Source: Reticulitermes speratus
Lineage: Eukaryota; Arthropoda; Insecta; Blattodea; Rhinotermitidae
Direction: 5' to 3'
Length of the DNA: 64,000 nt
NCBI GenBank assembly: GCA_021186555.1
Contig: JAJKFL010000005.1
Span: 51,803,635 to 51,867,634 of the forward strand
The position numbers and the translations under genes are program-made. The notes under the pieces are model-generated. The model had not been told where the DNA came from, searched no databases, and saw nothing but the letters and a program-made list of their open reading frames with translations. Every line of letters begins with the position of its first letter. Position 1 is the first letter of the stretch. Below are positions 10,390-22,079 of this stretch, piece by piece.

Positions 10390-11085
10390 ACCACCTGGTA
10401 CCTGCTTCATATTTCTTCAAGTAACATGACTTTAATCGCTTCATATGAAAGAGAATTGCATTTGCTTTGGGCCTTTCTATCCGTCCTGTGTTCTGTTTTT
10501 GTTCCTGTGGCTCCTAAATGGAAGTTTTTAGGCGTCCCTGTGGAACACCACACAACCACATTTCCCAGCTGTGTGCCACCTCTCTTGCTGTTATATTCGT
10601 TATAAAGCTTTTGATATGTAAAATAGATGGTTTTGGACGGAGACGGTGGGATGGACTTCGAGAAACCACGATAACGATAATCGATAATGGCCCTACTGAA
10701 GAAGAGTGGCCATAGCTCCCCTACGGTTTAGGTCATACCAACATTTCAAGATTGAAGTGAAGTTCGTCATACGATATGGGCCTTTTAGGTAGTTAATTGA
10801 CTTTAGCCATTTTTTCACACTCATGATTTTTGGTCTGTGTTTAATTTGTTAAAAGGACTAAGAGGTCAATTTAATTTTAATGTTTAATTTTTAATTTTTT
10901 AATGTTTAACCTCTATTTGAAAATTAGTTTCCAAAAAAATCTCAAAAATACCTTAGTGATTACACAACCGACTACTTACATGTGATAACTATCAAAAACT
11001 ACAGTTTTATTTTAATAAATATTTTGTAATATTTGAGAGATCTCACAAGTAGTAACATTTTACCTTCATTTTTAACATTTTGTAG
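10390..11085. other. No recognisable feature
   Basis: AT-rich. The segment at 10860-10920 is a TTTAATTTTTAAT-type low-complexity run. No gene or known repeat was recognised. Confidence 0.5.
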
Positions 11086-11088
11086 AGA

Positions 11089-11130
11089 ACGCCTGGCGAT
11101 GATCGTTTTTGATCGAAACATGTAGCGTTG
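11089..11130 (+). ncRNA. Hammerhead-like motif with altered core
   Basis: CTGGCGA (for CTGANGA), a clean GATC/GATC stem, GAAA, ACATGT, A, GCG. Stem I pairs CGC with GCG. One invariant core A is replaced, so it is predicted inactive. Confidence 0.45.
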
Positions 11131-11446
11131 CAACAAATAATAAAATATTGTGTCAGATGGAATCGTGTGTATTTATGGGATTAAAGTCTACCAAAACATA
11201 CAAACACCACGAAACGTTACTGAATATGTTGATCTGTAAATAAGCATGCAGACAATTAAGTACAGTCTCGAAGTTCGTAAAAATCAATATTTGGTATTTC
11301 AGCCTTTCGTGATAAAGCGTTTTAATACATGTCATATCTTGTTCGATGAATCGGGATGTGAATACGTGGCTCACGAATCTGTTTCCTCCGCCCTTCTGCT
11401 ATTACGCAGATCACCCTCAACTCAGTCAACCTATATATTTCATTTA

Positions 11447-11480
11447 AAATAAATAAATAAATTAATTAATTAATTAATCT
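11447..11480. repeat. (AAAT)n/(TTAA)n microsatellite
   Basis: AAATAAATAAATAAA passes into TTAATTAATTAATTAAT. It could mark the tail of an old retroposon. Confidence 0.8.
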
Positions 11481-11489
11481 ACAATACTG

Positions 11490-11940
11490 TAAGAAATCTA
11501 CAAAATTGAAATAAATTATACGCATTGAATTTCGCGGTGCTTTCCTCGTCTTTAAATTTGGCGTCGATATAAGGGTATAAAATCCACATATATCTGCTGC
11601 TACCTTGCAACAGCTGAATTTTCTCTTTATCATTTATGTACCTAAGGCTGCGAGATATTCAGTACATACGTTATGTTTTTTCCATTGTGTGTATTTCTTT
11701 TGTATGAAAGCATAGAGCCAGTCTCCGCTCTAGTCGCATGTAATTCTTCTCTAAAACAAGCAATTTCTCTAAAATAATATTTTGAATAATTCACAGAGTA
11801 CACAAAACAATGTATTCTCCATTATCGTAAGAAAATGCATAATCTCTATACTTAGAAAGGTTATATGGTTGTACGTGAAGATGTATAGATGTTGGGTCAA
11901 GAAAACATACTGATATCTTGGAGATTGTAGTCTTATAGAA
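11490..11940. other. No recognisable feature
   Basis: No coding potential or familiar repeat seen. Confidence 0.5.
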
Positions 11941-11942
11941 TA

Positions 11943-12012
11943 TGACGCCGTGTAGCGTGACGTATATTTTTTAAAGTTTCGGAGGTGCGTGCTTCCTCCA
12001 TCTTCAGAGTAC
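11943..12012 (-). ncRNA. Hammerhead-like motif with GACGCCGTG block
   Basis: Minus strand: CTGAAGA, a perfect GGAGG/CCTCC stem, GAAACTTT. The ACATGT palindrome is lost. TGACGCCGTGTAG lies at 11942-11954, about 20 bases outside the motif. The same block lies beside motifs at 2.7, 49.9, 51.7 and 62.0 kb, so it is part of the element family. Confidence 0.5.
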
Positions 12013-12014
12013 TT

Positions 12015-13278
12015 CAAGTTGTCCAAGGTAGCCTTGAAGTAGATATTAATACACACATTGTCATATGTCTGCATAAGGGCGTCAGAACATCAAATTTCTT
12101 ACAATAATATCAAATATTGTGTCATAAACGCAATTTTAATTTATGCTAACTAATTTTCTTCATTAGAATATCGCACTTAAAACTTGGGCATTTTTATAAA
12201 ATGTATGCCTTTGAAATGGAAAGCATGAAAAGTAATTGTTTTCTGTTTTGAGACTTACTATTTTTACACCAATACTGGAGGAATGTGTACTGCCAGATGC
12301 ATTTATATTACTTTAATAACATCTGCAGACTCTTTCTGAATCGATTGTTGTAGCTGGCTGTTTAGAATAACAAATGACATTTCCCGGTCTACGTTTTGAA
12401 ATAGAGTAGAATTATTGTAACTTGATAATATTCTACTGTAGAATACAATAAAGGGAAAAGAGGGCTCTTAAATCGCTTTTATTTTATCGCTGGAAATAAT
12501 CTGTTGAAGGAACAGGTACTGCAAGTCATAATTATCTTAAGTCTAATCGATTTATTTTTTTTGGTGTATTAATTCATTGTTTTGTTCTTATTTTGAAGAC
12601 AGCCATTATGCAAAACAGGTATAGGGTGACTTTAACACACACAATAAATCTTACACTAGTTTCATGATAAAAAACATCGTTTAGAAATAAAATAAAAATC
12701 AGATTTTTAAAATAGAAGAACATGGGTGAAATATTTTTAGAAGATCGCGTCAAATACCCAGAGAGCTACAAAATATATAATATGACTAAAATTTAAGTAG
12801 GTGAATTGTACTCGACTAATTTCCCAACTGGGGATTATTCAGGATCGTGACATTTTAAACAAAAATTATATTGGACCGCTAGCTATGTCTGTTTTGAGAT
12901 GAAATCCAAAGGTTTGGAGACCTGGGCTCTCTCCCTATCTTCATCAGGGAATGACGTCACATCCCAATGATCAGAGCAGGTCTCCGAGCTTTAGATCTTA
13001 ATTCCGAATTTAAGCAGTTGTTATCCACAGGTGGTAATTCATGTGACAACATTTTTGACCATAAACGGCATTAACCGTAAAAGTGGTTTGTTTCTGTTAT
13101 GTAGTAACTGAACTGTGTAATATGTCTTGCATAAATTTCAGGATTTCTAATGCCAGTGTTATTGGCTTTGTTTTTCTGTAATGAATTATGAGAATTTAAA
13201 GAGCTGGTGTCCCTTCCGAATATGCTAAAGTGGCAAGATTGTGTTGTTAGTTTGCACAACAAATAAAATTCCTTGATT
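12015..13278. other. No recognisable feature
   Basis: AT-rich sequence with no credible coding frame. A segment near 12905-12960 pairs AGACCTG with CAGGTCTCC-like sequence, but no clean repeat boundary was found. Confidence 0.5.
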
Positions 13279-13289
13279 AGTTGCCTATT

Positions 13290-13551
13290 GCCGATCCCAG
13301 TGGCCGCGCGGTCTAAGGCGTGGGTCTACGGCTGCTCGCTTACTAGGATTGTGGGTTCGAATCCCACCTAAGGCATGGATGTTTGTGTTGTGTTTGTTGT
13401 GTTTTGTCAGGTAGAGGTCTCTGCGACGGGCTGATCCGTCGTCCAGAGGAGTCCTACCGAATGTGGTGTGTCTAAAAACGTGTGATCTTGAAGCCTCAAA
13501 AAATGAGGAGGCCTAGGCCCCCAAGGGGCTGTGGAGCCATAGGGAAAAAAA
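13290..13551 (+). mobile_element. tRNA-derived SINE, family S1
   Basis: Starts GCCGATCCCAGTGGCCGCGC. It has an A-box-like TGGCCGCGCGGTCTAAGG and a perfect B box GGGTTCGAATCCC, followed by a body and the conserved 3' domain GAGGAGGCCTAGGCCCCC ... GGAGCCAT, then poly-A. Imperfect target duplication: GTTGCCTATT (13280-13289) and GTTGCTATTA (13552-13561). Other S1 copies lie at 20.07, 23.9, 35.3, 40.7, 44.4 and 44.8 kb. Confidence 0.9.
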
Positions 13552-13564
13552 GTTGCTATTACTC

Positions 13565-14038
13565 TATTGATCTGGGTGTACATTGTACGTCATTCGGTTA
13601 CTGAATTAATTAGCTGATTAGCTAGTTTGCTCACTAGTTACTTTAAAATTTTCTGACTGTAAAGAAGCCAAGCTGGTATGGTCTTTCGGAGGAGTTGCTC
13701 GAAGTTGTCTGTCCATCGGTAATGTAAGCAACTTTGCAACTCGGTTTGTGGCAGTATAGACCCATTCAGCGTCATGCCATGTAGCCTGCTTCTCGATTGC
13801 CATGCTTTATCCCCTTCAGCACCATCAGACTCGTGATTACTTGGCAAGATACGACTCAGTGCTGTCATGTCCGTCTATCGGACATTGTTGACAGAAGAAT
13901 TTTTGTAAGGCTTTTCAATGAGTTGCGAATTTTCCCCGACTTTTCTGTTCCTTCAACTGCTGTATAGTTTTTCATATTGAAAAGCTGTTTAGATAAATGA
14001 TGAATTTTTAGGCGCCTGTGAAAAATTGTGAAAAGCGA
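13565..14038. other. No recognisable feature
   Basis: GTCTTTCGGAGGAGTTGCTC at 13681 faintly recalls the TTTCGGAGG side of a ribozyme-like relic, but there is no matching CTTCAG. Nothing else seen. Confidence 0.45.
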
Positions 14039-14039
14039 C

Positions 14040-14480
14040 TATTATCTTCGTCATGTCTGTCTGTCCGTATGGAACAACTGCGCTATCACTGGACGGATTT
14101 TCATGAAATTTGATAAACGTATTATTCGAAAATGTGTCGAGAAAATTCAAGTTTTATTAAAATCTGGCAAGAATAACATGTATGTTACGTGAATATGTCT
14201 GCACATTTATGATAGTATCTGGCTGAATTCTTCTTAGAATAAGAAAAGTTTCAGACAAAATTTGCAGAGAAAATCAAAACACCCATTTTATGTTCAATAA
14301 CCTTTTTCCGAAAATCGTGCCCTTTATAAGATAATGTAGAAATATATGGTGGAGCCAGACAGCCCACAGATGACAATATAATACGGCGCATGCGCTTTGC
14401 ATGCTGGATATACTAAGGCTACAGACACACACTCAGAATACGCAATATTTGCTTGTGACTGTAGTAGCCAGAGCAGCACG
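14040..14480 (-). repeat. Interspersed repeat, family X (copy 2)
   Basis: In reverse complement this matches 7.8-8.25 kb and 56.32-56.68 kb in order: the GACAGACGGACA-like end, CAAATTTCATGAAAATCC, the AACATAAAATGGGTG region, and ATATTGTCATCTGTGGG. The copy is diverged and has no coding potential. Confidence 0.6.
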
Positions 14481-14714
14481 TAAGATTGAAAGTTTACTCT
14501 GTCAAATACTGTTGTTTGTGAGGGCTATATGTTGTTGATACGTGTGTACTAGATAACCAGGAGGTAGGCTTGTATTGAAGTAGTATTTAGTGATTACATA
14601 TCAATCTAAATTTCGTGGTAGTTGTCACGTTTGTAAACAAGGATATGTAACAGGTCAGCCGATTTGAGGATGTCACTGTTATGTATTTAGGAATGTTCCA
14701 CTAATATTAATTGT

Positions 14715-14751
14715 TGCCCCTGAAGATGAACTTGCAGGGCCGAAACTTTTA
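14715..14751 (+). ncRNA. Hammerhead-like relic
   Basis: CCCCTGAAGATGAACTTG, then GGGCCGAAACTTTT. Both core blocks (CTGAAGA, GAAAC) are present, but stem II and the palindrome are not. Confidence 0.4.
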
Positions 14752-14849
14752 TCAAGATGGAAAGAATTGTTTTACCCAAAATATATTTTCTCTGTCTACT
14801 GTTGGATTGTATCAGTTACGTTTCTCATACCGCTTCCATCTTCAGAGTG

Positions 14850-15880
14850 GAAAATAGAGGCAGTGTGCTCTACTTACCCACCAAATTACACGGTCTTGCA
14901 ACCCTCAATACCACAAAATGTGTCTCCACTTCCGTGAGACTATGAAATCGTTTATGAATGCAACACCATGTTACCCAAAACATGAACAGTAATACGATGT
15001 GCAGTTTAAAACGGGACTGAGTACTACAGAAGAGGAGGCGTCATGTTGGCTAAGCAACAATGACGTAATTCGCTCTTCCGCTTATAGGCTGATCTTAAAA
15101 CATCCTGTACAAAACTCTTGCTATTCTTACGCCACTTGCATACCTTATAGTTTAATGCTTATTATGTATATAGTTAATGAATCTTCACGTTCAGAGCCTC
15201 TAATTTATGACGATTATTGTTTTCTCTGATGCGACGTCGTGTGACCTGGTAAAACATCAATGACCTTTCAGAGAAACCTATTCCCTTGGCAATCGCTTAA
15301 GTGCCTTGATAATTTGCATAGCATATCTCTTTAAAACGTCGTCACTCTTATACCAGACTACATGGGTTTACATCCCAGAGGACAGAAGTGTTCACAGTCG
15401 CCGCCATGATGATCTCAAATGTAATGTATCTTCTCCATGTCAATGCACACTGAAATCATGTTTGGCTCCATTCTCTGCTTGTTATTTGCGCATTTATTTC
15501 TTTAGTAGTTTAATTTGGGAGTTATATCAAATGATATTTTTATCATTACCTAATAGCCTCTCGTCTTTCCTTACAGTTCCTTTTTTTTATCATCATACTT
15601 CTTTGGCATTAAATTTCTTTTAACACGAGTCTACTTTTATCTTCATTATCCAAGTTTCTCTTCTGTAAAGCAAACTTCATACTGACATAACCTTATAAAG
15701 TTTTAATAACGTCTCTCTCCTTACTTGCGCCCAAACTTTTCAGAAAAGTCACGTTAATGTTATTTAACTTTTAAATTCTCTTCTTTCAAAACTGTGTCTT
15801 AATTCAGTTAATAACTGTTTTTAGATTAATTCCTACCGGTTCTGACGATTGTGAATTATGCTTTTTAATGTGGACTAGGT
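14850..15880. other. No recognisable feature
   Basis: Pyrimidine-rich parts around 15470-15660 generate spurious frames. No recognised repeat. Confidence 0.5.
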
Positions 15881-15884
15881 TTCT

Positions 15885-17134
15885 GTATTTCGTCCACTGC
15901 TTAACATTCAAAACTTTCTGGACTTCGTCCACTGCTTAACATTCAAAAGTTTCTGGACTTCGTCCACTGCTTAACATTCAAAAGTTTCTGGACTTCGTCC
16001 ACTGCTTAACATTCAAACGTTTCTGGACTTCGTCCACTGCTTAACATTCAAAAGTTTCTGGACTTCGTCCACTGCTTAACATTCAAAAGTTTCTGGACTT
16101 CGTCCACTGCTTAACATTCAAAAGTTTCTGGACTTCGTCCACTGCTTAACATTCAAAAGTTTCTGGACTTCGTCCACTGCTTAACATTCAAAAGTTTCTG
16201 GACTTCGTCCACTGCTTAACATTCAAAAGTTTCTGGACTTCGTCCACTGCTTAACATTCAAACGTTTCTGGACTTCGTCCACTGCTTAACATTCAAAAGT
16301 TTCTGGACTTCGTCCACTGCTTAACATTCAAACGTTTCTGGACTTCGTCCACTGCTTAACATTCAAAACTTTCTGGACTTCGTCCACTGCTTAACATTCA
16401 AACGTTTCTGGACTTCGTCCACTGCTTAACATTCAAAAGTTTCTGGACTTCGTCCACTGCTTAACATTCAAACGTTTCTGGACTTCGTCCACTGCTTAAC
16501 ATTCAAACGTTTCTGGACTTCGTCCACTGCTTAACATTCAAAAGTTTCTGGACTTCGTCCACTGCTTAACATTCAAAAGTTTCTGGACTTCGTCCACTGC
16601 TTAACATTCAAAAGTTTCTGGACTTCGTCCACTGCTTAACATTCAAAAGTTTCTGGACTTCGTCCACTGCTTAACATTCAAAAGTTTCTGGACTTCGTCC
16701 ACTGCTTAACATTCAAACGTTTCTGGACTTCGTCCACTGCTTAACATTCAAAAGTTTCTGGACTTCGTCCACTGCTTAACATTCAAAAGTTTCTGGACTT
16801 CGTCCAATGCTTAACATTCAAAAGTTTCTGGACTTCGTCCACTGCTTAACATTCAAAAGTTTCTGGACTTCGTCCACTGCTTAACATTCAAAAGTTTCTG
16901 GACTTCGTCCACTGCTTAACATTCAAAAGTTTCTGGATTTCGTCCACTGCTTAACATTCAAAAGTTTCTGGACTTCGTCCACTGCTTAACATTCAAAAGT
17001 TTCTGGACTTCGCCCACTGCTTAACATTCAAAAGTTTCTGGACTTCGTCCACTGCTTAACATTCAAAAGTTTCTGGACTTCGCCCACTGCTTAACATTCA
17101 AAAGTTTCTGGACTTCGTCCACTGCTTAACATTA
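15885..17134. repeat. Minisatellite, 35-bp unit, about 36 copies
   Basis: Tandem unit GACTTCGTCCACTGCTTAAC followed by ATTCAAAAGTTTCTG. Copies differ mainly at one position pair (AAAAGT, AAACGT or AAAACT), and the AAACGT variants cluster at about 16010-16510. A few single changes (TCCAAT at 16805, GGATTT at 16935, CGCCC at 17012 and 17082) occur. The period is not a multiple of three, so there is no long frame. Confidence 0.97.
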
Positions 17135-17135
17135 A

Positions 17136-17630
17136 AAAAACAACACTCCATGTTAGTAACAATATCTGTTATCGCCCCAGATTAAAAAACGGGGATAGAC
17201 CTATTGATATGTGCCAGACTGAAGGAGGACTTCTAAATAATTGGCCATCGGAAGGAAAACAAATTTATATGTAGCATAGAAACTTGCAGATGGTAAAAAG
17301 GGAGAAATATATTAAAACTACGTAAGGCCTAAATGCTGTGAAAAACTTGAAAGAAATTGTATTATTAGTTTTTGGATCCAAAACAGGATCTTACTTTAGC
17401 CAGCCGATATAGCGCCTAATCTTCAGGTGGCTGTATGATTAAAGCAGTAACAACACCGATTTACTCACTTAGGGTAGCTTTGAGGTTTTCGCTGCAGTGA
17501 GGAATATATTTCATTCATAAACACATTCTTCGTTCATGTCAGTAACAATACAGCATGTTTGAACTTCACTTCATAGCAATCACATAACGCTTTATTAAGA
17601 GTGTATTACTTGGTAGTATTGTGAATGTGA
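17136..17630. other. No recognisable feature
   Basis: Lies between two minisatellites. CCTAATCTTCAGGTGGCTG at 17416 resembles half of a ribozyme-like relic, with no partner block. Confidence 0.45.
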
Positions 17631-17639
17631 GAATTTTTC

Positions 17640-18140
17640 TATGTGCTTACTTTTCTGTGTGAGAATTCGTCCTTGTGAGCATTTTTCCGTGTGAGCATTT
17701 ATCCATGTGAGCATTTTTCCGTATGAGCATTTATCCGTGTGAGCATTTTTCCGTGTGAGCACTTTTCCGTGTGAGCACTTTTCCGTGTGAGCACTTTTCC
17801 GTGTGAGCATTTTTCCGTGTGAGCATTTATCCGTGTGATCATTTTTCCGTGTGAGCACTTTTCCGTGTGAGCATTTTTCCGTGTGAGCATTTATCCGTGT
17901 GAGCATTTATCCGTGTGAGCATTTTTCCGTGTGAGCATTTTTCCGTGTGAGCATTTATCCGTGTGAGCATTTATCCGTGTGAGCATTTATCCGTGTGAGC
18001 ATTTATCCGTGTGAGCATTTTTCCGTGTGAGCATTTATCCGTGTGAGCATTTTTCCTTGTGAGCATTTTTCCGTGTGAGCATTTATCCGTGTGAGCATTT
18101 TTCCGTGTGAGCAATTATCCGTGTGTGTATTTTTCATGTG
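17640..18140. repeat. Minisatellite, 16-bp unit, about 31 copies
   Basis: Unit GTGAGCATTTTTCCGT alternates with GTGAGCATTTATCCGT and GTGAGCACTTTTCCGT. Edge copies are more diverged. The 16-bp period gives a 48-bp, 16-residue repeat in all frames, which explains the minus-strand frames that read AHTEKCSHGK-like peptides. Confidence 0.95.
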
Positions 18141-18269
18141 AGCGCTTATGACAGTGGGGTTTTTTCTGTGCGGAATTTTCGTGTGGGCTTTCTTCGTGTG
18201 CGCTTTTGTCATGGAACCGTTCTTAGCTACGCGGTTCTTAACGTCTTTAGTTGACTTCGGTGTTTCACC

Positions 18270-18560
18270 AGTAGATGTCAGTGTCTGCGATCGATCCGCT
18301 CTCACTTGAGGCGACTCTCGTCGTCTCTCTCTCCAAAGCTGACATGCGCAGCAACTCGCAATTTCTGCTGCAACAGCGTGAGGGGAAAATAGAGCGAGAG
18401 GGGGGGCTGTAATCATCCAGGAGCCTAGTAGGGGAGGGGATCCAGAGGCAAATCTGACGGGAGAGAACTCCGGGATTCCAGGCGGGACGTTTCGCTCCGG
18501 GTCGCGCCTCGTTCGTGTCATAAGCCCCGCCACGTTGACCGGTGAATATTTGTACACATC
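18270..18560. promoter_or_regulatory. GC- and CpG-rich patch, possible promoter region
   Basis: The densest GC and CpG stretch in the window, with GATCGATCCGC, CGACTCTCGTCGTC, GGCGGGACGTTTCGCTCCGG and GTCGCGCCTCGTTCG. Surrounding DNA is AT-rich. It might be the CpG-rich promoter or 5' exon of a host gene extending outside recognisable coding sequence, or a GC-rich repeat. No TATA box, splice site or coding exon is convincing. Confidence 0.3.
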
Positions 18561-18588
18561 AAGAACAGTTACCAGAACGTTTTCGTTG

Positions 18589-18638
18589 ATGTAGTAGTGG
18601 TGGTAGTAGTAGTAGTAGTAGCGGCAGTAGTAGTACCA
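18589..18638. repeat. (GTA)n imperfect microsatellite
   Basis: GTAGTAGTGGTGGTAGTAG continues as an imperfect trinucleotide array. It lies beside the GC-rich patch. Confidence 0.85.
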
Positions 18639-18639
18639 C

Positions 18640-20050
18640 ATCAGTTGGCGGTATGTGAATTTGCGTCTGCGACATGAACAATGAAGACACCTTTCGTGAT
18701 TAGTTAGTTGTGAAACATGTATGTCCTCCAGTTCCACCGCTTCGTCTCTTCTCTGTCTCGACCATTCTTCCACAAACAGTTTGAAAATACTTTATCACCA
18801 AATCAACATATCTTCGGCTTTATTTAATACTCGTTACAGTTTCGACAGAACTTTTTTTATAAGGATTAAAACTCAACACTAAAACTTATCAAATTTCGGG
18901 GTAAACGACTTCTCCTATGGAAGCTCTTAGAAACAGTGATGCCAACACACCGATAAAATTACGATTCATTGAACCCGCCTTTATCTTCTTCTCTACCGGA
19001 CCAATTCCCATCTCGTTTACTAAACCGTCACACAGAGAGACATTTCCTGTTATATCTAGCCTCGAATTCGTCATATTGTGTATCACTTCATACACAATGA
19101 CTGTACTTTACTTTTTCACTGACTGGTAACCTCAAACCCTTCACTCCCTCCTCTCATATTACTAGTCTTGTTCCTCAGTTCTTCAAATTAGAAACTTGTT
19201 TGCCCACTAATGCATTCTGTTTCACTGCTTTACATTACTTACAAATAAGGACTTACAAGGGCCAAGTGATTGTTTAAACGTGAACACTTGTGATTAGTGT
19301 AAAAATGTTTTTCACTTACTTACCACTTCGTCGGTGTTTTTGATCGTTGTTGTGATTAGACAAGGAAACGATATTTAATACTCTTACTCCCTTCTTCCAT
19401 AAACCTCTGCCCATTTCGTTATTCAGTTGGTCAATATTTGTGGTGTTGATGTAAGCGAGTTGTACATAATCAGGAAAGTGACTGTCTTATCATGCGTGTG
19501 GAGATAAATTAAGACTTATAAAATAAATCAGTGCTTGGGACAAGATATTAAACGCAGTAGACAATTGTTCGGGGACTTTTAGTACCTTACTGGCAGCTCC
19601 CACTTGCTCACATGTGTTCAGCTATCATGGTGAGTTTTATCACGGTTTGTGTTGTGATGGATATAATATTCAAGTCTCTCAGTGGATGTGCAAATGTCTG
19701 CTTGTGTGTTACATGAGTTTACAAAGGATGTCTGCAGTGCAATAAGTTTTAGTGAATTTACATCGCTTAATATCATGTTGCCATTTTCAGACCCAAACAT
19801 TTAGTCATGGAACATCGCACGCCTTCGTACTCTTTGTAATTTTCTCTATACATTTATTATTTCAGGATTTAAAGGATGAATTGTATAAAAGCCTTAAGGT
19901 AAAATAGGCGTCTACACTTTGACTCATATTTACATTCATATAATACTTACGGTTTTGTAAGTGGAGTTAAATTTAGGAAGCTACGCAATGTAAGCGTGAA
20001 GTAGCGACGCTGGCGTATAAATTTTCGTCTGTATAATCATTTATAAGACT
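18640..20050. other. No recognisable feature
   Basis: No coding frame longer than 70 codons and no familiar repeat. Sequence complexity is normal, so this could be ordinary intergenic or intronic DNA. Confidence 0.5.
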
Positions 20051-20064
20051 GTAAGACTTAAAGT

Positions 20065-20328
20065 GCCGATCCCAGTGGCCGCGCGGTCTAAGTTGTGGGT
20101 CTTCGGCCGCTCGCTTACTGGGATTGCGGGTTCGAATCCCGCCTAGGGCATGGATGTTTGTCTCTTGTGAGTGATGTCTGTTGTCAGGTAGAGTTCTCTG
20201 CGACGGGCCGATCCCTCGTCCAGCGAAGTCCTACCGAGTGTGGTGTGTCTGTGTGTGTGATGGCGAAACCTCGAAAAATGAAGAGGCCTAGGCCCCCTAG
20301 GGGCTGTCGAGCCACCGGAGAAAAAAAA
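20065..20328 (+). mobile_element. tRNA-derived SINE, family S1
   Basis: GCCGATCCCAGTGGCCGCGC start, B box GGGTTCGAATCCC, 3' domain GAAGAGGCCTAGGCCCCC ... TCGAGCCAC, and an A8 tail. Target duplication AAGACTTAAAG (20053-20063) and AAGACTTACAG (20327-20337) with one mismatch. It is better preserved than the 13.3-kb copy. Confidence 0.92.
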
Positions 20329-20395
20329 GACTTACAGAAGACGATCTTTTTATTTTTCTCGAAAAAGTTATTTCGTCATTTTTTGCTCTAATTAA

Positions 20396-20477
20396 TACAG
20401 GGTATACACAAAAGAATGGTGCGGTTTCAATAGTGAATACTATTGAAACCGCACCATTCGTTTGTGTATACCCTGTA
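20396..20477. mobile_element. 82-bp perfect hairpin MITE (copy 2)
   Basis: Same ends and length as 7668-7749: TACAGGGTATACACAAAAG with its complement ending CCCTGTA. The differences from copy 1 in the arms (GGTTTCAATAG versus GGTTTTAATAG) are matched on both arms, so each copy keeps perfect pairing. Confidence 0.88.
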
Positions 20478-20479
20478 TT

Positions 20480-22074
20480 TGGAGAGATACACACTAGTTG
20501 CAGTCAGTAAGGCTTGAAGGTCATTAAGAAAAGCGTTTATGAACGTTAGACCTTAACCGAGACTCTAATGCAGCCAAATATATCTTTACTGGATCAAATT
20601 TAATAAAAGACTTTTCGACGTTTCTCGAATTGTCACAAAAACGATAGACTGATATCGCAAATCTGATACTCGCATTTCTGCAACTCTTTCTCGCAAACGC
20701 ATCAAAAACTGTGCAAAACCTCAACTCAGAATTTATCTAACTTAAAAATTTCGAAATGAATAACTTAACGTTTGTCAGAAATGGAGAAATAATTTGAGAG
20801 TTCCTTAAGAATGGACGATATTTATACGTTTCGGACTGTAGACGTATACGGGGAGTTGCTGTAAAACTCCACGCATTCAAACGAATCGAAATATGCTGGA
20901 ACATTAGCATCATGCCCAAGCCCTTTTTACCTCAGTGGAAATAATCACAATATATGGTGGTTAGGAATCAGGTTTGGTAGCTGTATTGGGCCACGATGTG
21001 GTAGCAGAGACAAACATTGAATCGCTGCTGGTAGTCCAGCTCGTATGCAGTCAAGTGCATATTTATTTATATTACCTGAGAAATATTTAAATTAAAGGCA
21101 CTATTCTAATATAAATTCCTGAATACTTGGAGTACAGTTGTCTGGGATGTGACCCCGTGTGGTCCGATAGATGAGTGACAAATTCGGAGGCACTGCCTGC
21201 TCCCATGTTCGGTGTAAAATATGGTTCTGCTCGGATAAAGGAGGTAGAAGGCATCTCTCTACCGACCTTCACAGTACCGCATGTCAGACGACCACAAACT
21301 CATTATTCGCCGCCTCGTAAACTTTAAACGTCACAACACTAAACCGAGATGCATCCACTCAGGTTCGACGCATCATGTTTATATTTGGTTTAAGAAAACA
21401 CAGTATAAAGAAACTCCCTGTACGTTTGTATACTGTAATTAAGGGATTGTCCCTACTGAAGTCGGTTTCAATAATTAAGATAATTCCTCGCTTGTTAATG
21501 AGTACCTGGATGCTGTTTTGGAGTAAAGGCAGGCGGAGAGCGAAACACCCTGTATCCTCCTTGTTTAACACACACCAATTCCACTTTTTCGTCACAATCA
21601 TCCTTACTATCTTCATGAAACACTTTGTTTATATAGTGCTGGCAGTCAATCGGACGAAGTTTGACACTCCTGCGTTTTAAACCTTTGTCTATACAAACCA
21701 TTCGCTTTTGACTTCAAAGAGATCCGCATATTGGCCACAGAATTAGCAGAATGTTTTACGGTACGTGTTTGTTACGATTTGCGTAATAGAGTACCGTTAT
21801 TTTCTTAAGCTATATTCATCGTCTAGTGTTTATGATGGAGATACAAAATGGGAGAGGGTTAAAATACGTACATAAATATACCTATTATAATTTAGCCTGT
21901 TATTTCTTACTGGTATTAAAGGCGGTCCGTCATTATAATGGAAGAACAGAGATAAAGTGTTCTGTTACAGGGTGCTGACAATAACAATTGTCCCTAAGGG
22001 GCAGGGAGTGAGTTACATAATGAGAATTTGCATAGTGACGAGTTTTCTTGATTTGTGATCTAAGAGAAACGTAA
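20480..22074. other. No recognisable feature
   Basis: Several 60-100-codon frames occur here, but none has codon structure or residues I recognise. Confidence 0.45.
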
Positions 22075-22079
22075 TTAGA

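Noticed and set aside
12905-12965. Possible motif around CCCTATCTTCATCAGGGAA
   Set aside because: The GAAAC block is missing and no second arm is present.
13290-13370. Functional tRNA gene
   Set aside because: The tRNA-like head is followed by a SINE body, 3' domain, poly-A and target duplication, and acceptor-stem pairing is not maintained.
15885-17134. CRISPR-like array
   Set aside because: Repeats are directly adjacent with no unique spacers, and the genome is eukaryotic.
18003-18773. 256-codon minus-strand frame
   Set aside because: The C-terminal part is the 16-bp minisatellite and the middle translates a (GTA)n microsatellite as Tyr-rich sequence; no domain is recognisable.
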